A stretch of 64,000 nt of DNA from an uncultured Erythrobacter sp. (GTDB taxonomy: Bacteria > Pseudomonadota > Alphaproteobacteria > Sphingomonadales > Sphingomonadaceae): assembly GCA_947502815.1 (NCBI GenBank), contig CANNBH010000001.1, positions 434,001-498,000 on the forward strand, written 5' to 3'. Numbering within the stretch: the stretch's first letter is position 1; the number at the start of each line of letters is the position of its first letter. Shown here piece by piece: positions 1 to 9,160 of this stretch. The notes under the pieces were generated by a model, which saw only the letters and a list, made by a program, of their open reading frames with translations, was not told where the DNA came from and did no database searches. The translations under genes were made by a program, and so were the position numbers.

Positions 1-392
1 GCTGGTGGATTGCCAAGGGCAAGCAAACTCCAAACTGTCTCCTCTAGAGTGACCAGAGCTGATCCAATACTTTCAGAGTGTCGGCGCAAAAATCTGCTGT
101 CTGCCAAAAATTTTTGGAATATGTTCAGGTGTCGAATCAGAGGCTCATGCGCCTTTGCGAATCACTTTGATTCTGTGTCTGGCCGCAAAATTGCTGATCA
201 TTTTGGGCTAGAAGCCGCAATTTTTACGTGTTTTTACAGATGTCTTTCGAATTTTTTCCGTGAAGCCCAAGCTCTTCTGGCTTTCAAATCGATTTGACGC
301 TCAGCGGGACATGTCGCCGCATAGCGTCAAGACCGCTCTGGCGAACTGTCTGTTGGCGAAAGCTCGCTCTTACCGCTAGAGGCATCGACGCA
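1..392. other. Lower-GC leader region without a supported gene
   Basis: This stretch is visibly richer in A and T than the rest of the window. One frame on + (1-297) is open to the left edge, but it shows no family pattern and no ribosome binding site. Another frame is open from 212 to 379 and ends just before the kinase start at 393; it could encode about 40 residues from a GTG at 260 or 22 residues from an ATG at 311. Neither has a convincing ribosome binding site. It may hold the promoter of the next gene, a short peptide gene, or the decayed end of an upstream gene. I cannot choose. Confidence 0.4.
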
Positions 393-1349
393 ATGGATTG
401 GAAACCAAACCCTCCTCGCCCGCAGGAACCTCTGACTAGCGAACCCTATGACCGTTGGGTTTCGCCAGAAGGGTATTGTCAGGCCGAATTTCACGCGGCG
501 GAGCGCGGCTATTTGCTGCGGTTTCCGGGGCAAGCCGATTTTCTCCTTGAACCCGCTGTCGAAGATGGTTCCTCAGGAGAGCGACCGGTGTCGGATTTTC
601 GCATCACCGGTTGGCCTTCGCCAGAATGCGATGCCAAAAACACGATCAATCTCTACCACAACGCCATTCAACCACTGCTCGGAAACCATTCCGGCGGGTT
701 GTTTCTGCATGGTAGCGCGGTCATGATTGGTGGTGCGCGTGCAGGCACAGACATGGGCCATGGGAACACAGGAATGATCGAAGACGGAGCGGTCGCGTTT
801 CTGGGACTTTCGCGCGGGGGTAAGACAACTCTTGCAGGCTCATTCGCGCGGGCTGGCCAGCCATTCTTAACCGAAGACGTCATCGATTTGCGCCTGCGTG
901 ATGGAAAATATTGGCTGCAGCCCAAACGATCCAAACTGCGCCTCTTTGCCGATAGCGCCCGGTTTCTGTTGGGTGAGGACACAGATATCGTGGACAGCAA
1001 TCTAAAGCAGGACGTTGAGGCCGGTGCGGATTTTCCGTTCACCGATCATGCGGTGCCGCTCAAACAAATCTATGTCTTGGGCACCGATCACCGTGCGCCT
1101 CTTTCGATAAGGCAATATTCTTTGCAAGAGGCCTTGGGCGCGTTGATGCCGCATTCCTTTATCCTCGATGTGGAGGATAAGGCGCGACTAAGAGGACATT
1201 TTGCTCGGCTTGCTGACCTGTCGCAGGACATTGGTTGCTATGCTCTTGACTTTACCCGTGACTACGCGGAATTGCCGCGTGTTCAAGGCGCGGTTCTAGA
1301 TGCCTATTGGTCGGATCATGGCCAGCGGGGCCAGCAATCAGACCATTAG
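393..1349 (+). CDS. HPr-kinase-related protein (HprK-like P-loop protein)
   Basis: A 318-residue protein with the HPr kinase C-terminal fold pattern: HGSAV at about residues 106-110, then a Walker A GLSRGGKTT at about 138-146, then a conserved FLTEDVIDL segment. True HPr kinase/phosphorylases phosphorylate a serine in HPr. Such HprK-like proteins paired with PqqD-like proteins occur in modified-peptide clusters and in EPS-linked cassettes, where they are thought to act on a peptide or partner protein. I chose ATG 393 because TAGAGG lies about 10 bases upstream and the longer N-terminus (from 294) looks non-coding. The PqqD-like gene follows after 38 bases on the same strand. The substrate is unknown. 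Confidence 0.8.
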   Translation: MDWKPNPPRPQEPLTSEPYDRWVSPEGYCQAEFHAAERGYLLRFPGQADFLLEPAVEDGSSGERPVSDFRITGWPSPECDAKNTINLYHNAIQPLLGNHSGGLFLHGSAVMIGGARAGTDMGHGNTGMIEDGAVAFLGLSRGGKTTLAGSFARAGQPFLTEDVIDLRLRDGKYWLQPKRSKLRLFADSARFLLGEDTDIVDSNLKQDVEAGADFPFTDHAVPLKQIYVLGTDHRAPLSIRQYSLQEALGALMPHSFILDVEDKARLRGHFARLADLSQDIGCYALDFTRDYAELPRVQGAVLDAYWSDHGQRGQQSDH

Positions 1350-1387
1350 GTTTGCGCCAAAGTTTTTAAGGGAAATCGGATCTGCTC

Positions 1388-1669
1388 ATGCAGTTAAGCG
1401 ATCGTTTTACAGTCACGCAGGACGTTGTTGCACGCGAAGTGGGCGGCGAAATGGTCTTGTTGGACTTGTCGAGTGGCCAGTATTTCGGCCTCGACCCTGT
1501 TGGGGCAAGAATTTGGGAATTGCTGTCCGAACGGCCTCATAACCTTAGCGACCTGTGCGACTGCGTTGAAAGCGAATTTGATGCCCCTCGCAAACAGATT
1601 GAAGCAGATTTGATCGAGCTGGCGGAACAACTGCGAGCCCAAGAATTGATCGTCGCGGATCCGGCTTAA
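1388..1669 (+). CDS. PqqD-family peptide chaperone-like protein
   Basis: A 93-residue protein with the PqqD fold signature: a beta-rich N-terminus, then LDLSSGQYFGLDP, then GARIWELL and a helical C-terminus. PqqD-like proteins (RRE domains) bind the leader of a ribosomal peptide and present it to a modifying enzyme; in lasso peptide clusters the same role is played by the B1 protein. It follows the HprK-like gene and faces the ABC exporter gene. No leader peptide gene is visible nearby, so its partner could be encoded left of the window. The family call is firm; the role is inferred from context. Confidence 0.85.
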   Translation: MQLSDRFTVTQDVVAREVGGEMVLLDLSSGQYFGLDPVGARIWELLSERPHNLSDLCDCVESEFDAPRKQIEADLIELAEQLRAQELIVADPA

Positions 1670-1681
1670 TCGCTCTTTGAT

Positions 1682-3358
1682 CTACGCTTGGTCTGAGCGG
1701 ACCGGCGTAACACCATCGGCGCTTAACCTTAGGACCCGGTCTGCCAAAGCGAGGCTGGCTGGGCGGTGCGTGATTATAATCACGGTTCGGTCCTTCAACG
1801 CATCGACGCAGCCTTCCACAAAGGCCGCTTCGCTTTCGAGGTCATACATGCTGGTCGCTTCGTCCAAGATGTAGACCGGCGGATCGCACAGCAAGGCGCG
1901 AGCCAAGGCTATACGCTGTCGTTGCCCGCCTGATAGGCGCACCCCGTGATCGCCGATTTCGGTTTCCAAACCATCGGGGAGGGCGGCAATAAATTGCTCT
2001 GCCTGAGCAAGCCTTGCCGCTCTCGCGATGGCATCTTTGTTCAACTGAGATGATTGACCAAAGGCGATGTTGTCCGCGATGGTGCCGTTAAAGAGCAACG
2101 CGCGTTGAGGCACATAGCCAAATTGCCTGCGCAAATCCTGCACCTGAAAATCGGCAATATCGGTGCCATCAAGAGTAATGCATCCAGCGTCTGGCGAATA
2201 AAAGCGCAGCAGTAACCGCACCAGAGTCGATTTGCCCACCCCGTTGTCTCCGGTCAGAGCAACGATCTCGCCCGGTGCAATATTGAGATCCAAGCCAGAA
2301 AGTACGGCGGGTCTGCTGTGGTACCCAAACTCAACACCTTCAAACGCAATCGCGCCTTTGGCCCGGTCCAGTCTCTTGCCCGAATCGTGGCCCGGCTCTG
2401 GTTCCAGCGCGAGGATGTTTTCCAGCCGGGCCAGAGTGCCGCGCGCCATTTGATGCGCGCCGTACATATTGGCGAGCGCGCCAACGGGACGTGTCAGCAA
2501 CGCGGCATAGAGCATGAAGGCAAACAGCTCGCCGGGAGAATTACCCGCTTGCGTCAGTTGTTCGCTTCCCAGCACCAAAACGGCGATCGCAGCGAACGCT
2601 GCCAGAAGCGCCATCACGGGGCCTATAAAGGCACTGAGAGTTGCCTGTCCCACTGCCAAACGGCGAGAGTTTTCGGCTGCCTCGGCAAAGCCGGCGCGGT
2701 GAAAATCTTCGGTCGCAAAGGCTTTGATAGCGGGCAGCATTTCCAAGTCCCGCTCTGCAATTGCAATCAATTCCACTTCTGCGGCGCGAACCTTTCCCGA
2801 AAGCGCGCGCAAGCGGCGACCGGCCAGTTTCATCATCACGACAAAAGCCGGAATCAAAAGCGGAACGATCATCGCCATCACCGGATCAATCCAGAACAGG
2901 ATGGCGACCGCGCCGATTGCCGTCAAAATCATTGCAGGAGCGTTGGCGATTGTGTTCGCCAAAAAGTCGCTCAAAATTCCGACTTCGTATGAGGTCAGAG
3001 CCAAGACATCCCCACGGCGCGCAGCATCGTGAAAGCCAAGTCGCATGATTTGCACATGGTTATAGACCCGCTTTCGCAGCTCTGTCAGGATCGTGGTGGA
3101 GGCCCGTTCTGAAAGAATGGCTGCTGTCACATTGAGGGCAGTCAACGCGGCCAGCGCAATCATGAGCCAAATCAGAGTCTGAGATATGTCGGTCGCTTGC
3201 GACGCGCCGGCTTCACCCGCGAACATGCCGCCCAAAATCTGCGCGGCAAGCCACGGCACGACCAGCGCCGCGCCTGAGCTCAAGACAGTTAGCGCGCTGA
3301 TCACGATCAATTGCCAGCGAAAACGGCGCGCCCATTCTATCCAGAAACCAAAGGTCAC
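1682..3358 (-). CDS. ABC transporter, fused permease and ATP-binding protein
   Basis: A 558-residue half-transporter with an N-terminal six-helix exporter domain (about residues 15-310) and a C-terminal nucleotide-binding domain. Walker A GDNGVGKST is at 370-378, signature LSGGQ at 475-479, Walker B VYILDE at 495-500 and the H-loop histidine lies in IIITHRP. The segment after Walker B reads ATSMYD where most exporters have ATSALD. It is probably a homodimeric inner-membrane exporter of a lipid or peptide. Its start overlaps the stop of the upstream nucleotidyltransferase by four bases (ATGA), so the two form one operon. It converges with the PqqD-like gene, which suggests export of the cassette's product. 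Confidence 0.88.
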   Translation of the reverse strand: MTFGFWIEWARRFRWQLIVISALTVLSSGAALVVPWLAAQILGGMFAGEAGASQATDISQTLIWLMIALAALTALNVTAAILSERASTTILTELRKRVYNHVQIMRLGFHDAARRGDVLALTSYEVGILSDFLANTIANAPAMILTAIGAVAILFWIDPVMAMIVPLLIPAFVVMMKLAGRRLRALSGKVRAAEVELIAIAERDLEMLPAIKAFATEDFHRAGFAEAAENSRRLAVGQATLSAFIGPVMALLAAFAAIAVLVLGSEQLTQAGNSPGELFAFMLYAALLTRPVGALANMYGAHQMARGTLARLENILALEPEPGHDSGKRLDRAKGAIAFEGVEFGYHSRPAVLSGLDLNIAPGEIVALTGDNGVGKSTLVRLLLRFYSPDAGCITLDGTDIADFQVQDLRRQFGYVPQRALLFNGTIADNIAFGQSSQLNKDAIARAARLAQAEQFIAALPDGLETEIGDHGVRLSGGQRQRIALARALLCDPPVYILDEATSMYDLESEAAFVEGCVDALKDRTVIIITHRPASLALADRVLRLSADGVTPVRSDQA

Positions 3359-4512
3359 GCTGCCCCTCCGCGTCGAATCAAACGCCCGGTGGTTTCAATC
3401 AGAAAACGCCCCTGCAACGCAATCGTAGGCCAATTTTTGGAAGCAGGGTATTTCTCGATCAGGTGCGCGCGGGGTGCGAACGCTCGGTTGAGAACCAGCC
3501 GTGCTTTTTTGTGGACCCCGTGTGTTCTTTTAAGGTCCAACCAAAACTGGCTGAGGCTGTCGGAATCAGTGAAATAACTCTCAATTCCGGAATCAAGAGT
3601 TCCCGAACGCAAGCGGTTCATCGCATCGTCCGGCAATTGTGTGCCCAAATCCTCTCGGGCTCCGTCCAGCGCCTCTGCCACCAATGGCCCAATCCCGGTG
3701 CGCGTGCAGTGATCGATCAGCTCTGCCCAATCGGTATCATCCATGCTTTTGGTGAGAAGATCGAAATCGACCGACCACATCAGACGTCTTGGCCCAACTA
3801 GCCTGCCATCCTCTGCGTCATAGCCATGCTGCGCATGCCATTTCTGATTGGTTGTTGCGTGCACCAGCATTGTTGCGATGTTCGGCCGAAATGCGCCCGT
3901 TCCAAGTTCGGGTACAGGATGTTTCTGCGCGAAAAAGCGATCTATTGGAAGGGCACCGTGCAGCACAGGCCGATCGGTCGGTTCCCAGTGCAGATCAATG
4001 GAATGCACGAAAAACCCTGCGGCATCGTGCAGCCAACCTTCTTGATGATAGAGACCGTGGGGGTCGTCTCTCCGATACCAGCCGAGCTCTTCAAAGATTG
4101 CGCGGGTGCGCGTTTGATCGTCTGGACGGACCAACAAATCAGTATCGCCCCGGCGCCGTGCCGCAGGCTCTGCATGAAAGGCGTAGGCGAGGGCAGTCCC
4201 TTTCATCACGATTGAATCAATTCTGGCTTCATCCAAAGCGAGCAGAATTCGCGTCACCGCATCGTGATGCGTCGTTTCCCACAAGACGATCAGGCGCGCC
4301 TCTTCATCCATCCGGTCAAGCAGTCCGGTGGGCCAGTCATCCAATCGGTCTTTGCTGCCGTGAAGAAGCAGGGGGATGCCGTGATAATCGATACGCGACC
4401 ACACAGTTTGCCAAGTGGTCGATTTCTCGACCGACCAGGCAGCCCTATCGCCGCGCCGCAACGTGCGCAAAGTGTCGGCTAGAAACCCATCAATTGACGA
4501 TGTGTCGATCAT
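3355..4512 (-). CDS. Nucleotidyltransferase-fold protein (NTP_transf_5-like)
   Basis: A 385-residue protein with the family pattern of uncharacterised nucleotidyltransferases. There is a helical N-terminus, MKGTALAY at 103-110, the metal-binding RGDTDLLV at 121-128 (two aspartates), and HSIDLHW at 170-176, which supplies a third acidic residue. Members of this family occur next to HprK-like and PqqD-like genes in sphingomonads and in some lasso clusters. The reaction is not established; transfer of a nucleotide to a protein or peptide is an inference from the fold. It is translationally coupled to the ABC exporter and its 5' end faces the rhamnose operon. Confidence 0.75.
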   Translation of the reverse strand: MIDTSSIDGFLADTLRTLRRGDRAAWSVEKSTTWQTVWSRIDYHGIPLLLHGSKDRLDDWPTGLLDRMDEEARLIVLWETTHHDAVTRILLALDEARIDSIVMKGTALAYAFHAEPAARRRGDTDLLVRPDDQTRTRAIFEELGWYRRDDPHGLYHQEGWLHDAAGFFVHSIDLHWEPTDRPVLHGALPIDRFFAQKHPVPELGTGAFRPNIATMLVHATTNQKWHAQHGYDAEDGRLVGPRRLMWSVDFDLLTKSMDDTDWAELIDHCTRTGIGPLVAEALDGAREDLGTQLPDDAMNRLRSGTLDSGIESYFTDSDSLSQFWLDLKRTHGVHKKARLVLNRAFAPRAHLIEKYPASKNWPTIALQGRFLIETTGRLIRRGGAA

Positions 4513-4742
4513 GTTTTCTGCCGTGAGTTATCCGAAAGCAATTGGCGATGTTTTATGCGTAATACACGCGGCTCCAAGCCGTATTGGGCCATATGTTGCC
4601 GTTTGACCAGCACTCTAGCATGGAGGGCGTCCGGCGACGTTATCTGCAAGCTTGCTAAGGGGAGATTAGGTGTTGACCGCTATCAGGCGGGCTGCGATGC
4701 GCAACGCACTCTCAACACGTGCAGAATTTAAGGGCGGGAACA

Positions 4743-5633
4743 GTGGGAAAACCACGTAAAGGCATTATTCTGGCAGGGGGATCGGGCACTCGGCTATATC
4801 CGCTCACAAAGGGCGTTTCGAAACAGCTGATGCCGATCTTTGACAAGCCGATGATTTACTACCCGCTCAGCACGTTGATGCTGGCGGGGATTCAGGACAT
4901 TTTGATCATCACCACTCCAGAAGACGCCGCTCAGTTCAAGCGGGTTTTGGGTGATGGATCGGATTTCGGCGTCAATTTGAGCTATGCTGAGCAACCGCGC
5001 CCAGAAGGGTTGGCGCAGGCGTTTCATATCGGCGCAGACTTTGTGGCTGGCGGGCCTAGCGCGCTGATATTGGGCGATAATATCTTCTATGGGCACGGCC
5101 TTCCCGATCTTTTGAAGAACGCCGATGCACGCGAAAGTGGATCAACCGTGTTCGCCTACCGGGTCAATGATCCAGAAGCGTTTGGCGTGGTTGAATTCGA
5201 TGCAGGCGGCAAAGCCGTTTCGATTGAGGAAAAACCCGCCGCTCCAAAGTCGAATTATGCGGTGACGGGCCTATATTTCTACGACGAAACGGTTGTGGAT
5301 CGGGCCCGGGATTTGGCCCCGTCTCCGCGCGGTGAATTGGAGATTACCGATCTCAACCGCCTCTATTTGGATGAAGGGGCAATGTCTGTCGAGATTATGG
5401 GCCGCGGCTTTGCTTGGCTGGATACCGGAACCCATGCCTCTCTGCTTGATGCTGCCACCTATGTTCGCATCACAGAAGAACGGCAGGGCCTCAAAATCGC
5501 CTGCCCGGAAGAGATCGCGTGGAGCCAAGGTTTCATCAACGATGATCAACTCCGTGCGATCGCAGAGCCGCTGCGTAAATCGGGATATGGCGAATATTTG
5601 TTGAGCCTGCTTGATCGACCGGTGCTGCCTTGA
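4743..5633 (+). CDS. rfbA: Glucose-1-phosphate thymidylyltransferase RmlA
   Basis: A 296-residue cytoplasmic enzyme that makes dTDP-glucose from dTTP and glucose-1-phosphate, the first step to dTDP-L-rhamnose. The nucleotide-binding GGSGTRL is at residues 12-18, followed by [16 protein letters not shown], and the sugar-binding [14 protein letters not shown] and [20 protein letters not shown] segments are intact. I chose GTG 4743 because AAGGGCGGG lies just upstream and the length then fits the family; a GTG at 4719 would add eight residues. It is first in a four-gene operon; its stop overlaps the next start. Confidence 0.96.
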   Translation: MGKPRKGIILAGGSGTRLYPLTKGVSKQLMPIFDKPMIYYPLSTLMLAGIQDILIITTPEDAAQFKRVLGDGSDFGVNLSYAEQPRPEGLAQAFHIGADFVAGGPSALILGDNIFYGHGLPDLLKNADARESGSTVFAYRVNDPEAFGVVEFDAGGKAVSIEEKPAAPKSNYAVTGLYFYDETVVDRARDLAPSPRGELEITDLNRLYLDEGAMSVEIMGRGFAWLDTGTHASLLDAATYVRITEERQGLKIACPEEIAWSQGFINDDQLRAIAEPLRKSGYGEYLLSLLDRPVLP

Positions 5634-6175
5634 AGATCATCGAAACTGATATCCCTGGCCCCCTGATCATCGAACCGCGCGTTTTCGGTGACGAACGCGG
5701 TTTCTTCATGGAGACATGGAACGACGCGGTTTTTCGCGAGGCTGGTCTGAACCTGTCATTTGTTCAGGACAATCACAGCCATTCGCAAAAAGGCGTGCTT
5801 CGCGGACTGCATTTTCAGAATCCGGGTCCGCAGGGCAAGCTGGTGCGGGTCGCTCGCGGAGCGGTGTTTGATGTGGCTGTTGATTTGCGTGAGAATTCTG
5901 AGCATTTCGGCCAATGGGTCGGCGTCGAACTGTCTGCTAAGAACAACAGGATGTTGTGGGTGCCAGAGGGGTTTGCTCATGGTTTCCTGACCTTGAGCGA
6001 CGATACCGATTTCCTGTATAAATGCACCGCTCCCTATGCGCCGCAATCAGAGCATACTTTGGCGTGGGATGACCCATCTGTCGGGATTCAGTGGCCTATC
6101 CGCGATCTTGATCCGATCATTTCTGCAAAAGATGCGGTTGGTCTTTCGCTCGCCGATGTTCAAAAATTTTCGTGA
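5630..6175 (+). CDS. rfbC: dTDP-4-dehydrorhamnose 3,5-epimerase RmlC
   Basis: A 181-residue cupin-fold enzyme that epimerises C3 and C5 of dTDP-4-keto-6-deoxyglucose. The N-terminal [11 protein letters not shown], the [18 protein letters not shown] segment with the catalytic-type histidine at H61, the base-binding [11 protein letters not shown] and the [12 protein letters not shown] region with the active-site tyrosine are all present. The start is TTG 5630, which overlaps the rfbA stop by four bases (TTGA), so translation is probably coupled. Confidence 0.96.
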   Translation: MKIIETDIPGPLIIEPRVFGDERGFFMETWNDAVFREAGLNLSFVQDNHSHSQKGVLRGLHFQNPGPQGKLVRVARGAVFDVAVDLRENSEHFGQWVGVELSAKNNRMLWVPEGFAHGFLTLSDDTDFLYKCTAPYAPQSEHTLAWDDPSVGIQWPIRDLDPIISAKDAVGLSLADVQKFS

Positions 6176-6219
6176 TACCGACCCATGTCTGAGCCAAACA
6201 TTTGCATGAGGATGGTGCC

Positions 6220-7077
6220 TTGAAGGTCTTGATCACTGGCGCAGGTGGACAATTGGGCGGCGCGCTTCAGCGGCTGGCCCCTTCGCATGCCGAAATCAAC
6301 GCTATTGATGTTGGTGATCTTGACCTCACCGACGAAGAAATGCTGCGCAATCGGCTGTCGTCAGAGGCGCCCGACATTATCATCAATGCGGCGGCCTACA
6401 CTGCGGTCGACAAGGCGGAGAGCGAGGAAGACCTCGCGGATGCGATCAATGCGCGGGCCGTGGCGATCATGGCGGAGGCAATGGAGGAACAAGGCGGGAA
6501 GCTGGTTCATGTCTCCACCGATTTCGTGTTCGATGGCACATCTTCCTGCGCTTACAAGCCCGAAGACACGCGCGCGCCGATTAGCGCCTATGGCCGCACC
6601 AAAGCGGCGGGCGAAGATCATGTGCGCGCCTGCGATATTTTGGTCCGCACCGCTTGGGTCTATGAGGCCGGAGGTGCGAATTTTGTCCGCACTATGATCC
6701 GCCTTATGAACGATCGCGATGCGCTCAAAGTGGTGGCCGATCAGATCGGAGCTCCAACCTGGGCAAGCGGGCTGGCGAGCACCATTTGGGGATTGATCGA
6801 TGCTGGTGCTACAGGGATATTCCATCACAGCGATGCCGGCACCGCCAGCTGGTATGATTTTGCCGTTGCAATCGCGGAAGAAGCGCATGCAATCGGCCTG
6901 ATCAACCAGATCCCGGCGATTGAACCCATCACCACTGCAGAATATCCGACCCCGGCGGCGCGTCCGGCATTTTCGTTGCTCGATTGCCGAGCGACCCGCG
7001 AAACGCTCGGCGATGCGCCTGTCCATTGGCGCGTAAACCTGCGCAAAATGCTCAAAAAGGAAGCGGCACTTGGCTAA
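6220..7077 (+). CDS. rfbD: dTDP-4-dehydrorhamnose reductase RmlD
   Basis: A 285-residue short-chain dehydrogenase that reduces dTDP-4-keto-rhamnose to dTDP-L-rhamnose. It shows the cofactor loop TGAGGQLGG near residues 6-14, the STDFVFDG segment and the catalytic YGRTKAAGE motif. I chose TTG 6220 because GAGGATGG lies four bases before it and the protein then begins with the usual KVLITGAGGQLG strand; TTG 6202 would add six residues. It ends eight bases inside the rfbB gene. Confidence 0.93.
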   Translation: MKVLITGAGGQLGGALQRLAPSHAEINAIDVGDLDLTDEEMLRNRLSSEAPDIIINAAAYTAVDKAESEEDLADAINARAVAIMAEAMEEQGGKLVHVSTDFVFDGTSSCAYKPEDTRAPISAYGRTKAAGEDHVRACDILVRTAWVYEAGGANFVRTMIRLMNDRDALKVVADQIGAPTWASGLASTIWGLIDAGATGIFHHSDAGTASWYDFAVAIAEEAHAIGLINQIPAIEPITTAEYPTPAARPAFSLLDCRATRETLGDAPVHWRVNLRKMLKKEAALG

Positions 7078-8119
7078 CCTACTCATCACCGGCGGCGCTG
7101 GATTTATCGGTGGCAATTTCGTGCATTATTGGAATGCGCGCCACTCTGATGATCAGTTGATCGTCTTGGATGCCCTGACATATGCTGGCAATCGATCAAC
7201 CATAGTTGATGCCCCGCACGCTGAGCTTATTGAAGGGGACATCCGTGATCAGGCTTTGGTTGAGAAACTGCTGACAGAGCGTGACATCACAACGATCGTG
7301 CACTTTGCAGCCGAAAGCCATGTTGATCGTTCGATCACTGGGCCAGACGCCTTTATCGACACCAATATTCTGGGCACCAACAGTCTGTTGAAAGCTGCAC
7401 GCAGCGTCTGGCTCGCCGGCGATGGCAAAGATCACCGTTTCCACCATATTTCCACCGATGAGGTGTACGGATCGCTTGGCGATGATGATCCCGCGTTTAG
7501 CGAGACCACGGCCTACGCCCCCAATTCGCCCTATTCTGCGTCAAAGGCGGCGTCCGATCATCTGGTGCGTGCCTATCACCACACCTATGGTTTGAACGTC
7601 ACGACCAGCAATTGTTCGAACAATTACGGCCCGTACCAATACCCTGAAAAGCTAATTCCATTGTTTTTCTTGAACGCCTTGTCAGGCCGCAATTTGCCGA
7701 TTTACGGCGACGGCATGAATGTTCGCGATTGGTTGCATGTTGAGGATCACTGCCGCGGGATTGAGGCATGTTTGACACAAGGGCGACCAGGCGAAACTTA
7801 CAATATTGGTGGCGGTGCAGAATTGCCCAATATGGAAGTGATCGACGCCATTTGCCGTGAAGTCGACCTCGCTATGGAGGAGGTTGATGGATTGGCTGAC
7901 CGCTATCCCGATGCGCCCGCAGCAAAGGGCCTAAAGAGCGACACGCTCAAGACCTTTGTGACGGATCGCGCAGGGCATGATCGGCGTTATGCGATCGACG
8001 AGACGAAGGCGCGCGGTGAATTGGGATATGCGGCGACGCGCACGTTTGACGAAGGGCTGCGTCACACGTTGCGGTGGTATTTGGATAATGAAAGGTGGTG
8101 GCGGCCGCTGCTCGGCTAG
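7070..8119 (+). CDS. rfbB: dTDP-glucose 4,6-dehydratase RmlB
   Basis: A 349-residue extended short-chain dehydrogenase that converts dTDP-glucose to dTDP-4-keto-6-deoxyglucose. The NAD-binding TGGAGFIG is at 7-14, the STDE motif with catalytic aspartate and glutamate at 128-131, and the YSASK catalytic pair at Y155 and K159. The start is TTG 7070, overlapping rfbD by eight bases. This is the last rhamnose gene, placed after rmlC and rmlD rather than first as in many enteric clusters. Confidence 0.96.
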   Translation: MANLLITGGAGFIGGNFVHYWNARHSDDQLIVLDALTYAGNRSTIVDAPHAELIEGDIRDQALVEKLLTERDITTIVHFAAESHVDRSITGPDAFIDTNILGTNSLLKAARSVWLAGDGKDHRFHHISTDEVYGSLGDDDPAFSETTAYAPNSPYSASKAASDHLVRAYHHTYGLNVTTSNCSNNYGPYQYPEKLIPLFFLNALSGRNLPIYGDGMNVRDWLHVEDHCRGIEACLTQGRPGETYNIGGGAELPNMEVIDAICREVDLAMEEVDGLADRYPDAPAAKGLKSDTLKTFVTDRAGHDRRYAIDETKARGELGYAATRTFDEGLRHTLRWYLDNERWWRPLLG

Positions 8120-8149
8120 GCACTGAGGCCTCCCTCAATCCGCTGGGTC

Positions 8150-8575
8150 TTAAACTTCCACAGGCTTGGCAGGGTTGCCGCGTACATGGGCGCCGGCTTC
8201 CAAATCACGAATAACGACCGATCCGGGTTCAATTTTGCACCCTTCACCGATTGTGATGCCGGGCATAATGATGGCGCGCGCGCCGATTTTGGTGCCGCGT
8301 CCAATGTGTGTGTCGAGATAGACGCCCCGGGTCATATCGTGCGTTAGGATCGAAGCCTCTTCATCAACAACGCAGTCCTCACCAATCCGAATTCCGCGAG
8401 GCCATGTGCGGTCAATATAGGCAGAGCTCGCAATCCAAGCGCTCTTATGGATCTCCATACCCCAGACATATTTGCGAACCAGCCGATCCAATAATTGTCC
8501 CAAGCTGCGATGCCTCTTAACGCTGGCAATATCGCCCGTTATAGTCTTGGGATCAGGGCTGAGATCGTTAGTCAT
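8150..8575 (-). CDS. Left-handed beta-helix acyltransferase (WbbJ-type)
   Basis: A 141-residue protein made largely of hexapeptide repeats of the left-handed beta-helix acetyltransferase fold ([42 protein letters not shown]), ending with the typical VRGNPAKPV. Such enzymes O- or N-acetylate sugars of surface polysaccharide using acetyl-CoA. I place the start at ATG 8575; the frame continues upstream to 9034, but that part is the antisense shadow of the next gene. It converges with rfbB and diverges from the second acyltransferase with only about 19 bases between start codons. Confidence 0.82.
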   Translation of the reverse strand: MTNDLSPDPKTITGDIASVKRHRSLGQLLDRLVRKYVWGMEIHKSAWIASSAYIDRTWPRGIRIGEDCVVDEEASILTHDMTRGVYLDTHIGRGTKIGARAIIMPGITIGEGCKIEPGSVVIRDLEAGAHVRGNPAKPVEV

Positions 8576-8594
8576 AAAGGGTGGTTCCACACAG

Positions 8595-9056
8595 ATGCCG
8601 CTTAAGTCTTTAAACCTTCTAAGACCGCTGCGTCTACGCCTTACAGGTATGCGGCGCGCATGGCTGATCCGTAAGCATGGCATCAACCTTTCAGACAGCG
8701 TTAGCCTCTCGTTGACAGCCCGGTTTTTGAGCTCTGAGCAGGGCTCAATTTCGGTTGGGTCAACGACTTTGGTGGCATTCAAATCGTTGTTGATGTCACG
8801 CGACATCGATGGAAACACGCGCCCGGTCAAAATAGGATCGAACTGCTTTATCGGTGGCGGAGCGGTGGTTCTGCCAGGCGTTGAGATTGGTGACAATTGT
8901 ATCGTCGGGGCGGGCGCCGTTGTCTTTGATGATGTGCCAGCCAATTCGATCGCAGCGGGCAACCCTGCGCGAATTATTGCCCGCGACGTTGAAGTGTTGC
9001 CATTTGGCCGACTGCCCGAATCTGTCGAGAACACTCAGAAAATGTGGTTCACCTGA
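8595..9056 (+). CDS. Left-handed beta-helix acyltransferase
   Basis: A 153-residue protein with C-terminal hexapeptide repeats ([33 protein letters not shown]) and the family-typical [11 protein letters not shown] close. The N-terminal 60 residues are less conserved. Together with its divergent neighbour it is expected to acetylate residues of the polysaccharide made by this locus. ATG 8595 was chosen over upstream starts because earlier codons overlap the divergent gene. No strong ribosome binding site is visible, so the start is uncertain. Confidence 0.78.
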   Translation: MPLKSLNLLRPLRLRLTGMRRAWLIRKHGINLSDSVSLSLTARFLSSEQGSISVGSTTLVAFKSLLMSRDIDGNTRPVKIGSNCFIGGGAVVLPGVEIGDNCIVGAGAVVFDDVPANSIAAGNPARIIARDVEVLPFGRLPESVENTQKMWFT

Positions 9057-9160
9057 CTCTAGTAGCACGCATGGTGATGTGTTAGCGGCCTCTGTGAACA
9101 GCGGCGGCGGTGGACCAATCGAATTTGCAAGGTCATCGCGCCAAAGGAAAGAACCCAAAC

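Noticed and set aside
10-297. Open frame of about 95 codons at the left edge
   Set aside because: It is low in GC, has no recognisable family pattern or ribosome binding site, and could be open by chance in AT-rich DNA.
2318-2992. 224-codon + frame inside the ABC exporter gene
   Set aside because: It lies antisense to a clearly conserved exporter, with a sequence of low complexity and no family match.
4513-4742. Promoter guess at TTGACC near 4673 for the rhamnose operon
   Set aside because: No -10 box at proper spacing could be found, so it is not listed as a feature.
8576-9034. N-terminal extension of the minus-strand acyltransferase frame
   Set aside because: This part is antisense to the second acyltransferase and has no acyltransferase pattern; the real start is best placed at 8575.
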